Below are positions 1 through 6,461 of a stretch of DNA of 6,846 bases, in pieces. The position numbers were made by a program, and so were the translations under genes. The notes under the pieces were generated by a model. That model saw only the letters and a program-made list of their open reading frames with translations. It was not told the origin of the DNA and ran no database searches. The DNA comes from Candidatus Dormiibacterota bacterium (GTDB lineage Bacteria > Chloroflexota > Dormibacteria > Aeolococcales > Bog-877): the NCBI GenBank assembly GCA_030038765.1, contig JASHRA010000136.1, positions 1 to 6,846 of the forward strand, read 5' to 3'. How positions within the stretch are numbered: the first letter of the stretch is position 1; each line of letters opens with the position of its first letter.

Positions 1-771
1 GGTGGAGGGCAGGAAGCGCACCCGGTGACGCTGGCCCGTCACCTGGGCAACCACCTCCAAGAGCTCGGCCACGGTGCGGCTGGAGCCGCTCACGAGGTAG
101 CGGCGCCCGGCCTGGCCGCGGCTGGCGGCACGGAGGTGAGCCTCGGTGCAGTCGGCGATGTCGACCAGGCTGACCCGGGTGCGCAGCATCCAGTGGAGCC
201 GGCCCTGCGCGTAGCGGATGAGCCAGCGGGCAGTGCCCGAGGTCCGGCCCGGGCCCTGGACCGAGGAGGGGTTCACGCAGACCAGCTCGAGGCCGAGGCG
301 GGAGGCCGACTCCAGGGCGGCGCGTTCGGCGAGGAACTTGGAGCGGTCGTACTCGGAGAGGAAGCTCCCGCGGTGCCGGCTGTCCTCCCTGCCCACCGTG
401 CCCCGCCGCTCCCCGAGGACGGCGGCCGAGGAGGTGTAGACGACCCGTCGCAGGCCGGCCCGGGCCGCCTCCTCCAGCACCCGGCGGGTCCCGTCCACGT
501 TCACCCGCCCCATCTCCAGGGGATCCCGGGGACAGAGCTCGTTGCGGCCGGCGGCGTGGAACAGCAGCTCGCAGCCGACCATCCCGGAGGCGAGGCTGGC
601 CTCCCCGAGCAGGTCCCCCAGCACGGTTCGCGCCCCCCTCAGCTCCAGGCGCTCCGCCGACTCCCGGCTGCGCGCCAGGGCCCGCACCTCGCGACCCTCC
701 GCCACCAGTCGGTCGAGGATGGCGCCGCCCACGAAGCCGGAGCCGCCGGTGAGGAAGACCGCCCCGGGCAA
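1..771 (-). CDS. Extended short-chain dehydrogenase/reductase, NAD-dependent epimerase/dehydratase type (3' end outside window)
   Basis: The open frame runs for 257 codons to the left edge with no stop, so it is the N-terminal three-quarters or so of an enzyme usually about 320-345 residues long. The Rossmann motif GGSGFVG (9-15) starts the protein. It is followed by FHAAG (71-75), NVDGT (91-95), the active-site strand VYTSSAAV (111-118) with Ser114/115, and the catalytic Y141-D-R-S-K145. Further on come NPSSVQGPG (167-175) and the region VSLVDIADCTEAHLRA (200-215), typical of extended SDRs. The overall pattern recalls hopanoid-associated sugar epimerases (HpnA) and dihydroflavonol-reductase-like SDRs, but substrate cannot be read from it. 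The start is TTG at 771, 3 bases after the pgsA TAG. That TAG is in the same frame, so no start further upstream is possible, and the next GTG would break the Rossmann motif. GGGGAG lies 12 bases upstream. It is probably co-transcribed with pgsA. Confidence 0.88.
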   Translation of the reverse strand, partial: MPGAVFLTGGSGFVGGAILDRLVAEGREVRALARSRESAERLELRGARTVLGDLLGEASLASGMVGCELLFHAAGRNELCPRDPLEMGRVNVDGTRRVLEEAARAGLRRVVYTSSAAVLGERRGTVGREDSRHRGSFLSEYDRSKFLAERAALESASRLGLELVCVNPSSVQGPGRTSGTARWLIRYAQGRLHWMLRTRVSLVDIADCTEAHLRAASRGQAGRRYLVSGSSRTVAELLEVVAQVTGQRHRVRFLPST

Positions 772-774
772 GGG

Positions 775-1434
775 CTAGCGACGCTCCCCGGCGGCGCCCG
801 CCTCGAGGGGCCAACGGCGCAGGTACTGGGCCGCCGAGCCCAGGGTCAGCGCCACCGCCACCCAGATGGCCCACTGGTACAGGGGCAGGGGTCCCAGCGG
901 CAGGTCGACGTCGAGGATGGCAAGGAGGATGGCGAGGAACTGGACCGCGGTCTTGAGCCGTCCCAGCTGGGAGGCGGTGACCAGCACGCCGCCGAGCGCG
1001 GCGGAGCCGCGCAGCCCCATCAGGGCCAGCTCCCGGGCCACGATCAGGAGCACGGCCCAGGCAGAGGCCCTGCCCACCGTCAGCAGTCCCAGCAGCGCCC
1101 CGGTGACGAGGATCTTGTCGGCGGTGGTGTCGAGGAAGCTGCCGGCCGGGCTCACCACCCGCCAGCGACGCGCCAGGTAGCCGTCCAGGTAGTCGGTGAC
1201 GGCCGCCACCACGAAGAGCAGCGCCGCCCAGGTGTCGATGCCGGCCAGCACCAGGGCCAGCACGGCCGGGGTCAGGACCAGGCGCAGGCCGGTGGCGAAG
1301 TTGACCACGGTGGCCCGGGTCCGGGACCGAGGAGCCCGGGCACGGGCACTGGCCCCCAGGCTGCCCGCCTCTGCCGGGCTCAAGGGCACGACCGCCGGAG
1401 TGGGGCTGCTGGAGCGTCCATGGGGCGGCCCCAT
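775..1434 (-). CDS. pgsA: CDP-diacylglycerol--glycerol-3-phosphate 3-phosphatidyltransferase (PGP synthase)
   Basis: PgsA joins glycerol-3-phosphate to CDP-diacylglycerol in the membrane, giving phosphatidylglycerophosphate and CMP, the first committed step to phosphatidylglycerol and cardiolipin. The CDP-alcohol phosphotransferase motif is complete (D-x2-DG-x2-AR-x8-G-x3-D-x3-D): D81, D84, G85, A88, R89, G98, D102 and D106. PgsA-like blocks NFATGLRLVLTP (45-56), RELALMGLR (134-142) and GRLKTAVQ (158-165) separate it from other family members. Several hydrophobic segments (about 50-65, 69-80, 108-120, 125-140, 163-175, 186-202) fit an integral membrane enzyme. ATG 1434 lies 4 bases after the dhaM stop, with only a weak GGTGA-like site. 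Residues 1-42 are a Pro/Ser/Arg-rich extension absent from typical PgsA (about 180 residues) and have unusual codon use, so GTG at 1308 (177 residues) may be the real start. The gene ends with TAG. Function is firm; the N-terminus is uncertain. Confidence 0.92.
   Translation of the reverse strand: MGPPHGRSSSPTPAVVPLSPAEAGSLGASARARAPRSRTRATVVNFATGLRLVLTPAVLALVLAGIDTWAALLFVVAAVTDYLDGYLARRWRVVSPAGSFLDTTADKILVTGALLGLLTVGRASAWAVLLIVARELALMGLRGSAALGGVLVTASQLGRLKTAVQFLAILLAILDVDLPLGPLPLYQWAIWVAVALTLGSAAQYLRRWPLEAGAAGERR
784..789 (-). promoter_or_regulatory. Possible ribosome binding site of the SDR gene
   Basis: GGGGAG on the minus strand lies within the last codons of pgsA, 12 bases before TTG 771. 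The spacing is longer than ideal, but this is the only purine-rich candidate near the single workable start. Confidence 0.45.
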
Positions 1435-1438
1435 ACTC

Positions 1439-3973
1439 TCACCGCCCGCGGCGTGCCGAGAGCAGGGATCGGACCCCCTCGGCGTCGGCCAGGGCCAGCG
1501 CGCGCCGAGCCAGGCGCCGCGCTGCGCCCAGCTCCACGCGCCGGACCGCCTCCTTCACCCCCGCCACCAGGGGCACCGCCACCGAGAGTTCGCGCACGCC
1601 CAGTCCCAGGAGCAGCTCCGCCGCCCCCGGCTGCCCCGCCAGCTCGCCGCAGACGGCCACCTCGCGACCCCGCCGGGCCGCGCCGGCGACGGCGCTGGCG
1701 ATGAGGCGGAGCACCGCCGGGTGGAGGGCGTCGGCCAGGCCCGACACCTCGCCGTTGGTCCGATCAGCCGCCAGCGCGTACTGCGAGAGGTCGTTGGTGC
1801 CGAGGGAGAAGAAGTCGGCCGGCTCGGCCAGGGCCGCCGCGCTGAGGGCGGCGGCCGGGACCTCGACCATGACCCCCACCTCCAGGCGGATGTCGTCGGG
1901 GCCCACGCCCTCGGCCTCGAGCGCCTGGGCCAGCACCCCGCGGGCGGCGCGGACCTCGTCGACGGTCGAGACCATGGGGAACATGAGACGCAGGGGATGT
2001 CGGCGCGCGACCCTCACCACGGCCTGGAGCTGGGCCCGGAGCAGCTCCGGTCGGCTCAGCCCCAGGCGCAGTCCGCGCAGCCCCAGGGCGGGGTTGTCCT
2101 CCGCCCCCTGCTGCAGGTAGGGCAGGTGCTTGTCGGCCCCGACGTCGAGGGTCCGGACCGTCACCGGCCGCCCCTCCAGGGCCTCGGCGATGGCCCCGTA
2201 GGCACGGGCCTGGGCCTCCACGTCGGGCATCTCCGCGGCCTTTAGGAAGAGGAACTCGGTGCGCAGCAGGCCGACCCCGTCGGCGCCCGCGGCCCGGGCC
2301 TGGACGGCGTCCTCCACCGACCCGATGTTGGCCACCACCGGCACGGCCAGGCCGTCACGGGTCACGGCCGGTCCCTGGCTCAGCTCCCGCGCCCGGCGTG
2401 CCCCGCTGGCCGCCGCCGCGGCCCGGGCCTGGCTGGCGCTCACCTGCTCCGCGCTCGGCGCCACCACCAGCAGGCCCTGGTCCCCGTCCAGGAGCACCTC
2501 GGTCCCGGCGGCAATCTCCAGCAGCGGGGGGCCCAGCGCCACCACGGCGGGGATGCCCATGGCTCGGGCCAGGATGGCAGAGTGCGACGTGGGCCCGCCG
2601 CCGGCGGTGGCGATGGCCAGGACCTGGTCGCGGTCCAGGCCGGCGGTGTCGGTGGGGGTCAGGTCCTGGGCCACCAGGATCCCCCGCCCCGTCATGGTCG
2701 CCGCCCCGCCCCCGCAGAGCTGGCCCAGCACCTTGCGGCTGACGCCCTCCAGGTCACCGGCTCGGAGCCGCGTCCGGGGGTCCTCCATCGCCTCCCACTC
2801 GGCCTTGACCCGGGCCACGGTCCGGGCCCAGGCGGCGGCCGCCGAGATCCCCCCGGCCGCGATCAGTTCGCGGGTCGGCTGCAGCAGCTCGGGATCATCG
2901 AGGAAGAGCAGCAGGGCGTCCACGATCGCTCCCTCGTAGGCTCCCGCCCTCACTCTGGTCGAGTCGCGCAGCAGCTCCAGCTCGACTCGCGTCCGGGAGA
3001 GCGCCTGGTCGAGCTGCTCCAGCTCCTCCCGCGGTCCGCCGGTAGGCCGCTCCGGGATCTCGAACTCGACCTCGCCGAGACGCTCCAGGGGGCCCACGGC
3101 GGTGCCGCCGGAGGCGGCCAGTCCCACCAGCTCGCCCTCGCGGGCGGGGCGCTGCGCCGCTGGCGGCGGGACCGGCGCCGGTGCCGCCTCCTCCTCCCGG
3201 GGTTCGTCGAAGCGGCGCTCGGCCAGCTCCTTGACGGCGGCGATCACCCGCGCCGCGTCCGGTCCCTCGGCATGGACCCGCAGCAGCTGGCCGCTCCGGA
3301 CCTGGAGCCGGGCCAGGGCGTTGAAGCTGGTGGCGCTGACGGGCCCGGCCCCGGTGCTGGCGTTGCTGGCCACCACCTGGGCCTGGAGCCCGGCGCTGGC
3401 CCGCACCAGGCGGGAGGCGGGCCGGGCGTGCAGGCCGAGGGGCAGATCGACCGGCACGGTGATCTCCAGGCCCTGCCCGCCGAGGACCGCCGGCGCCGGC
3501 TCCGGGGCCTCGGCGGGAGCCGGCTCGGTCCCGTCCAGCTGGGCCGCCTTGGCCCCGAGCGCGCCCAGGGCCTCCTCCCGCACCTGGCGCAGGTCCTGCC
3601 CCAGGCGGGCCGCGACCGCGGCCGCCACCGCCCCCTCCACCAGCGGCGCCGAGGTCAGGAGGACGCCGGGGCGGCGCTCCTCGGGCAGGAACTCCAGGGC
3701 CATCTCGGCCGAGAGCAGGGCGCTGCCCAGGTCCATGAGCACCAGCACGCCGGCCTCGGACCAGGCCTCGTCGATGGCACCGGCAACGCGGCTGGCGTCG
3801 GTGCCGAGGGCGGTCTCGGGCGGCTCCATGCCCCCGGCCGGCACGATCTGCACCTCCTCGCCGGCCATGGCCCGGGCCAGCTCCGCCGCCCCCTCGGCCA
3901 GCTGCCGGCTGTGCGAGACCAGGACCAGGCCGACTGTGGCGGCCCCGGCTGGGCGCTCAGACGGGTCGTCCAC
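1439..3973 (-). CDS. dhaM: DhaM-type multiphosphoryl transfer protein: EIIA(DhaM)-HPr-Enzyme I fusion
   Basis: This 844-residue protein should carry phosphate from PEP to the ADP bound by DhaL of a PEP-dependent dihydroxyacetone kinase. Domains in order: a DhaM-type EIIA domain (about 14-140) with phospho-His21 in LVSHS and the family block MDLGSALLSAE (80-90); an Ala/Pro/Glu linker (about 145-166); an HPr domain (about 168-255) with His182 in GLHARPAS; a second Pro-rich linker (about 258-280); and Enzyme I (about 283-844). EI shows His464 in GGGPTSHSAILAR, the PEP-domain blocks LLRTEFLF (569-576), DNPALGLRG (626-634) and LGTNDLSQYALAADR (724-738), and Cys775 in CGELAG. E. coli DhaM (about 472 residues) ends within a truncated EI-like part, whereas here EI is full length. 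The start is GTG at 3973, with AGGG 6 bases upstream, overlapping glpC by 17 bases. No dhaK or dhaL is in the window, so the partner is inferred. A general sugar-PTS role is possible but less likely given the DhaM-type EIIA. Confidence 0.95.
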   Translation of the reverse strand: MDDPSERPAGAATVGLVLVSHSRQLAEGAAELARAMAGEEVQIVPAGGMEPPETALGTDASRVAGAIDEAWSEAGVLVLMDLGSALLSAEMALEFLPEERRPGVLLTSAPLVEGAVAAAVAARLGQDLRQVREEALGALGAKAAQLDGTEPAPAEAPEPAPAVLGGQGLEITVPVDLPLGLHARPASRLVRASAGLQAQVVASNASTGAGPVSATSFNALARLQVRSGQLLRVHAEGPDAARVIAAVKELAERRFDEPREEEAAPAPVPPPAAQRPAREGELVGLAASGGTAVGPLERLGEVEFEIPERPTGGPREELEQLDQALSRTRVELELLRDSTRVRAGAYEGAIVDALLLFLDDPELLQPTRELIAAGGISAAAAWARTVARVKAEWEAMEDPRTRLRAGDLEGVSRKVLGQLCGGGAATMTGRGILVAQDLTPTDTAGLDRDQVLAIATAGGGPTSHSAILARAMGIPAVVALGPPLLEIAAGTEVLLDGDQGLLVVAPSAEQVSASQARAAAAASGARRARELSQGPAVTRDGLAVPVVANIGSVEDAVQARAAGADGVGLLRTEFLFLKAAEMPDVEAQARAYGAIAEALEGRPVTVRTLDVGADKHLPYLQQGAEDNPALGLRGLRLGLSRPELLRAQLQAVVRVARRHPLRLMFPMVSTVDEVRAARGVLAQALEAEGVGPDDIRLEVGVMVEVPAAALSAAALAEPADFFSLGTNDLSQYALAADRTNGEVSGLADALHPAVLRLIASAVAGAARRGREVAVCGELAGQPGAAELLLGLGVRELSVAVPLVAGVKEAVRRVELGAARRLARRALALADAEGVRSLLSARRGR

Positions 3974-5192
3974 CGTAGGCCCTGTAGAGGATCTCCAGCG
4001 GGTGCACGGTCGGGTAGCCGCTGCCGTGCCGGATCTGCCAGCGGCAGGTCTCGCTGTCGCACATGACGAGGTCGGGGGCCAGCTCCAGGATGTCCCCGAA
4101 GAGCGGCGCCCCGACCCGCATCGCGATCTCGTACTTCTCCGCCTTGGTCCCGTAGGTGCCGGCGATGCCGCAGCAGTCCCGGTCCAGCTCCACCAGTCTC
4201 AGTTCGGGGACCAGCGAGAGGACGTCGAGGGCCGGCTTGCCGATCTGCTGGTTCTGCTGCTGGCAGGGGGCGTGGTAGGCGACGGTGAGGGGCACGGGGT
4301 GGAAATCGGTGCGCAGCTCACCGCGCTGATCCAGGTCGCGCAGGAACTCGAAGATGTCGTAGGTCCGGGCGGCCAGCCGGCGCAGCGAGTCGTCCTCCAC
4401 GCCGAGGATCTCCCGCGCCTCGCGCTTCAGCATGAGGCCGCAGCTGGTGGACGTGGCCACCACCTGGAGGCCGTCCAGGTCCGGCGTCGAGAGCTGCTCG
4501 GTGAGCCGGCGCACGTAGCGGCGGGCACCATCGAAGATGCCGTTGGACTGCATGGGAAGACCGCAGCAGCCCTGGGCGGGCACCTCGACCTGGAACCCCT
4601 GGTGCTCCAGGATGGCGATCGCCATCAGGCCCACGCGGGGCTCGTAGTAGTTGGTGCTGCAGCCGTGGAAGTAGACGATCCGTCGCCCCCCGAGGGGCCG
4701 GGACCGGCGCCGGCCGAGGCGGTAGTCGAGGGTCCGGCCGTTGGCCCGGGGCAGCGGCGCCAGGCGGTGGATGCCGAGCACCCGCTGGGTCAGGCCCCGC
4801 ACCGGCGGGCTGGCCATGGCGGCGTTGAAGAGGGGCGCCACGGGGCGCGCCAGCCGGCCCATCACGTCGGGACGCGCGATCAGCCGGTCCCGCAGGGGCA
4901 CGCCCTGCTCCCGCTTCAGCTCGGCCCGGGCCCGGGAGTTGATCTCCGCGATGCGCACCCCCTGGGGGCAGACGCGGGTGCAGATGCCGCAGCCGGAGCA
5001 GTAGTCGACCGAGTGGTCGGGGGAGTGCTCGCCGGTGCGGAAGCGCTCCGCCTGGGGACCCACCGTCTTGGGCCCGAGGAAGAGGTCGGTGACCGGCATG
5101 ACCGGGCACGCGCTCTCGCAGATGGTGCACTTGACGCACTGGTCCAGGGAGCCCCTCACCGAGCCGGCCACGCGCTCCATGAGATCGGTCAA
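3957..5192 (-). CDS. glpC: Anaerobic glycerol-3-phosphate dehydrogenase subunit C (Fe-S, membrane-associated)
   Basis: GlpC holds the Fe-S clusters that link GlpAB to the membrane quinone pool. From a TTG start at 5192 the product has 411 residues, close to the family size (about 396). Two ferredoxin-like motifs come first: C19-x2-C22-x2-C25-x3-C29-P and C65-x2-C68-x2-C71-x3-C75-P. Two CCG domains follow. The first has C178 (FHGCSTN), C209-C210-G and C251. The second has C310 (YHAPC), C340-C341-G (DCCGIAGTYG), C378 and C383 (CDSETC), ending with W-Q-I-R as in E. coli. Candidate starts are GTG 5198, TTG 5192 and ATG 5180. GGAGG lies 7 bases before the TTG, only 1 base before the GTG and 19 before the ATG, so TTG is preferred; it overlaps the glpB stop as TTGA. 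The 3' end overlaps dhaM by 17 bases. Function is firm; the exact start is less so. Confidence 0.94.
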   Translation of the reverse strand: MTDLMERVAGSVRGSLDQCVKCTICESACPVMPVTDLFLGPKTVGPQAERFRTGEHSPDHSVDYCSGCGICTRVCPQGVRIAEINSRARAELKREQGVPLRDRLIARPDVMGRLARPVAPLFNAAMASPPVRGLTQRVLGIHRLAPLPRANGRTLDYRLGRRRSRPLGGRRIVYFHGCSTNYYEPRVGLMAIAILEHQGFQVEVPAQGCCGLPMQSNGIFDGARRYVRRLTEQLSTPDLDGLQVVATSTSCGLMLKREAREILGVEDDSLRRLAARTYDIFEFLRDLDQRGELRTDFHPVPLTVAYHAPCQQQNQQIGKPALDVLSLVPELRLVELDRDCCGIAGTYGTKAEKYEIAMRVGAPLFGDILELAPDLVMCDSETCRWQIRHGSGYPTVHPLEILYRAYGGRPV

Positions 5193-6436
5193 GCGCACAC
5201 CTCCAGAGCCGCTTCGGCGGCCCTCAGGGCCGTCACCAGGCTGATGCCCTCGCCCGACTTCTCCCGCCAGGGTGAGGCCCCGGCCAGCTCGGCCCCGGCC
5301 AGGAACAGGTTCTCGAAGACCGGTTCGCCGTCCGCCCGGAGGGGGCGGGAGAGGGCGTCCACCGCCACCCCGGCGCGGTCGAAACCGTGCTCGCCGAAGT
5401 ACTCCTCCTGGAACCACTCGGCCGAGTCCTGGGGCAGCTCCGAGAGGGGCAGGTCGAAGACCGGCTCCCGGGCGCGGTGCTCGGAGTCGACCTCGATGCC
5501 ACCGGCCGAGACGCCCCCGCTGGCCAGCACCACCGCCTGGGCGAGGTACTCGTCCTCCCGCGGCGGCTGGCTCGCCAGGACCGCCTCCAGGCGCCCGCCC
5601 CGGGCCCGGAACCCGGTCGCCGTCTCGCCCAGCGTGAGCCGCCCTCCGGCCCGCCGCAGGGCTGCCCGGAGGAGGTCGTAGAGGCGCAGCCCAGGGAGCG
5701 ACGGCGGCAGCGTGGGGATCTCGAAAACCGGGCGCTCCAGGCGCTCCTCCAGGTCCCGGCGGACATCTCCGCCGTGCTCCCGGCCGAGGATGGCGGGGAA
5801 GCCCACGGCGACCTCCCCGTCGAGCAGGGGGCGCAGGCTGCGGGCCACCCGGGCACGGACCTCGGGCTCCTCCATGCGCCGCCAGAGGCGCTGGGGCGCG
5901 AGGTCGGGGAGCTCCCCCTCCCAGACCAGGTCGACCGGACGCGCGTCCAGGGCCAGGGAGCCGGCGCTGAGGTTGGCGGCCACGATGTGGGGATAGAAGT
6001 CGCGGTATCCGTTGAAGGATGCGATGACCACCCGGGCGCCCGCCTCCAGGGCGCCGGCGGACATGCTCTCGGGCAGGAGGCCGGCCGGCCTCAGCGCGCC
6101 CAGCGCCGTGGGCAGGAGCCGGTTGCGGCTCAGCGTCCCGGGGTAGCCGAGATCGCCCGCGACCGCGCTCAGCCAGGCCAGGGCGGGAGCGACCCGCTCC
6201 GGCCCCATCAGCGCATAGGGGTGCCCCGGGTGAGCGGCGACGAACGCCGGCAGGGTCCCCAGCGGATCCTCGACCGGCTCGGGCGCGTAGCCGAGGACGT
6301 CGATCGTGGCCGGGGCCAGGCCGAGCGACCCGGCTCCGGTGGCGATCACCTGCACCCGCCGCCCGGCCTGGGCCAGGCGCACCGCGGCGCAGAGCCCGGC
6401 CGTGCCGGCGCCGATCACGAGGACGTCCGTCTTCAC
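5189..6436 (-). CDS. glpB: Anaerobic glycerol-3-phosphate dehydrogenase subunit B
   Basis: GlpB is the flavin-binding (FMN in E. coli) partner of GlpA and passes electrons toward GlpC and the quinone pool. The 415-residue product matches the usual size (about 419 in E. coli). A Rossmann fold opens the protein, with GAGTAG at residues 9-14. As in E. coli GlpB, the usual acidic residue at the end of the second strand is absent (QVIATGAGS, 29-37). Family-typical blocks follow: LPTLPPSLPGLRL near 242-252, ASGGVSAGG at 305-313, and a C-terminal flavin segment ENLFLAGAELAG at 375-386, followed by a Gly/Ser-rich helix start (KSGEGISL). The start is GTG at 6436, chosen because the Rossmann strand begins at once and an AGGGGA ribosome binding site lies 8 bases upstream. 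The gene follows glpA by 25 bases, and its TGA stop lies inside the start region of glpC, indicating translational coupling. No truncation or frameshift is visible. Confidence 0.94.
   Translation of the reverse strand: MKTDVLVIGAGTAGLCAAVRLAQAGRRVQVIATGAGSLGLAPATIDVLGYAPEPVEDPLGTLPAFVAAHPGHPYALMGPERVAPALAWLSAVAGDLGYPGTLSRNRLLPTALGALRPAGLLPESMSAGALEAGARVVIASFNGYRDFYPHIVAANLSAGSLALDARPVDLVWEGELPDLAPQRLWRRMEEPEVRARVARSLRPLLDGEVAVGFPAILGREHGGDVRRDLEERLERPVFEIPTLPPSLPGLRLYDLLRAALRRAGGRLTLGETATGFRARGGRLEAVLASQPPREDEYLAQAVVLASGGVSAGGIEVDSEHRAREPVFDLPLSELPQDSAEWFQEEYFGEHGFDRAGVAVDALSRPLRADGEPVFENLFLAGAELAGASPWREKSGEGISLVTALRAAEAALEVCA
5199..5204 (-). promoter_or_regulatory. Ribosome binding site deciding the glpC TTG start
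   Basis: GGAGGT on the minus strand lies within the end of glpB. The GGAGG core is 7 bases from TTG at 5192, near-ideal spacing. It is too close to GTG 5198 and too far from ATG 5180, so it argues for the TTG start and for coupling of glpC translation to glpB. Confidence 0.72.
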
Positions 6437-6444
6437 CGCTGCTG

Positions 6445-6450
6445 TCCCCT
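6445..6450 (-). promoter_or_regulatory. Ribosome binding site of glpB
   Basis: AGGGGA on the minus strand sits in the 25-base glpA-glpB gap, 8 bases before the GTG at 6436. It supports that non-ATG start. Confidence 0.7.
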
Positions 6451-6461
6451 GTCTCCCGGCC

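Noticed and set aside
1435..1438. A terminator or promoter between dhaM and the annotated pgsA start.
   Set aside because: With ATG 1434 there are only 4 bases between the genes. Even if pgsA starts at 1308, I see no clear stem-loop with a T run and no convincing -35/-10 pair in 1309-1438.
25..1704. A 559-codon plus-strand open frame opposite the SDR, pgsA and the end of dhaM.
   Set aside because: The translation is Gly/Ala/Pro/Arg/Gln-rich and repetitive without domain signals, while the minus strand has three well-supported genes. It is a shadow frame.
2582..4066. A 494-codon plus-strand frame opposite dhaM.
   Set aside because: Same composition bias; the opposite strand encodes EI, HPr and EIIA with intact catalytic motifs.
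3957..5417. A longer version of GlpC beginning upstream at 5417 (486 residues).
   Set aside because: The extra N-terminal residues are Arg/Gly/Pro-rich, overlap glpB heavily and match nothing in the family. The ribosome binding site at 5199-5204 points to a start near 5192.
3102..5681. An 859-codon plus-strand open frame, longer than any real gene in the window.
   Set aside because: It lies opposite dhaM, glpC and glpB, all with clear family motifs. Its translation is low-complexity Ala/Arg/Ser/Pro/Gly with no recognisable domain, as expected for an antisense frame in very GC-rich DNA.
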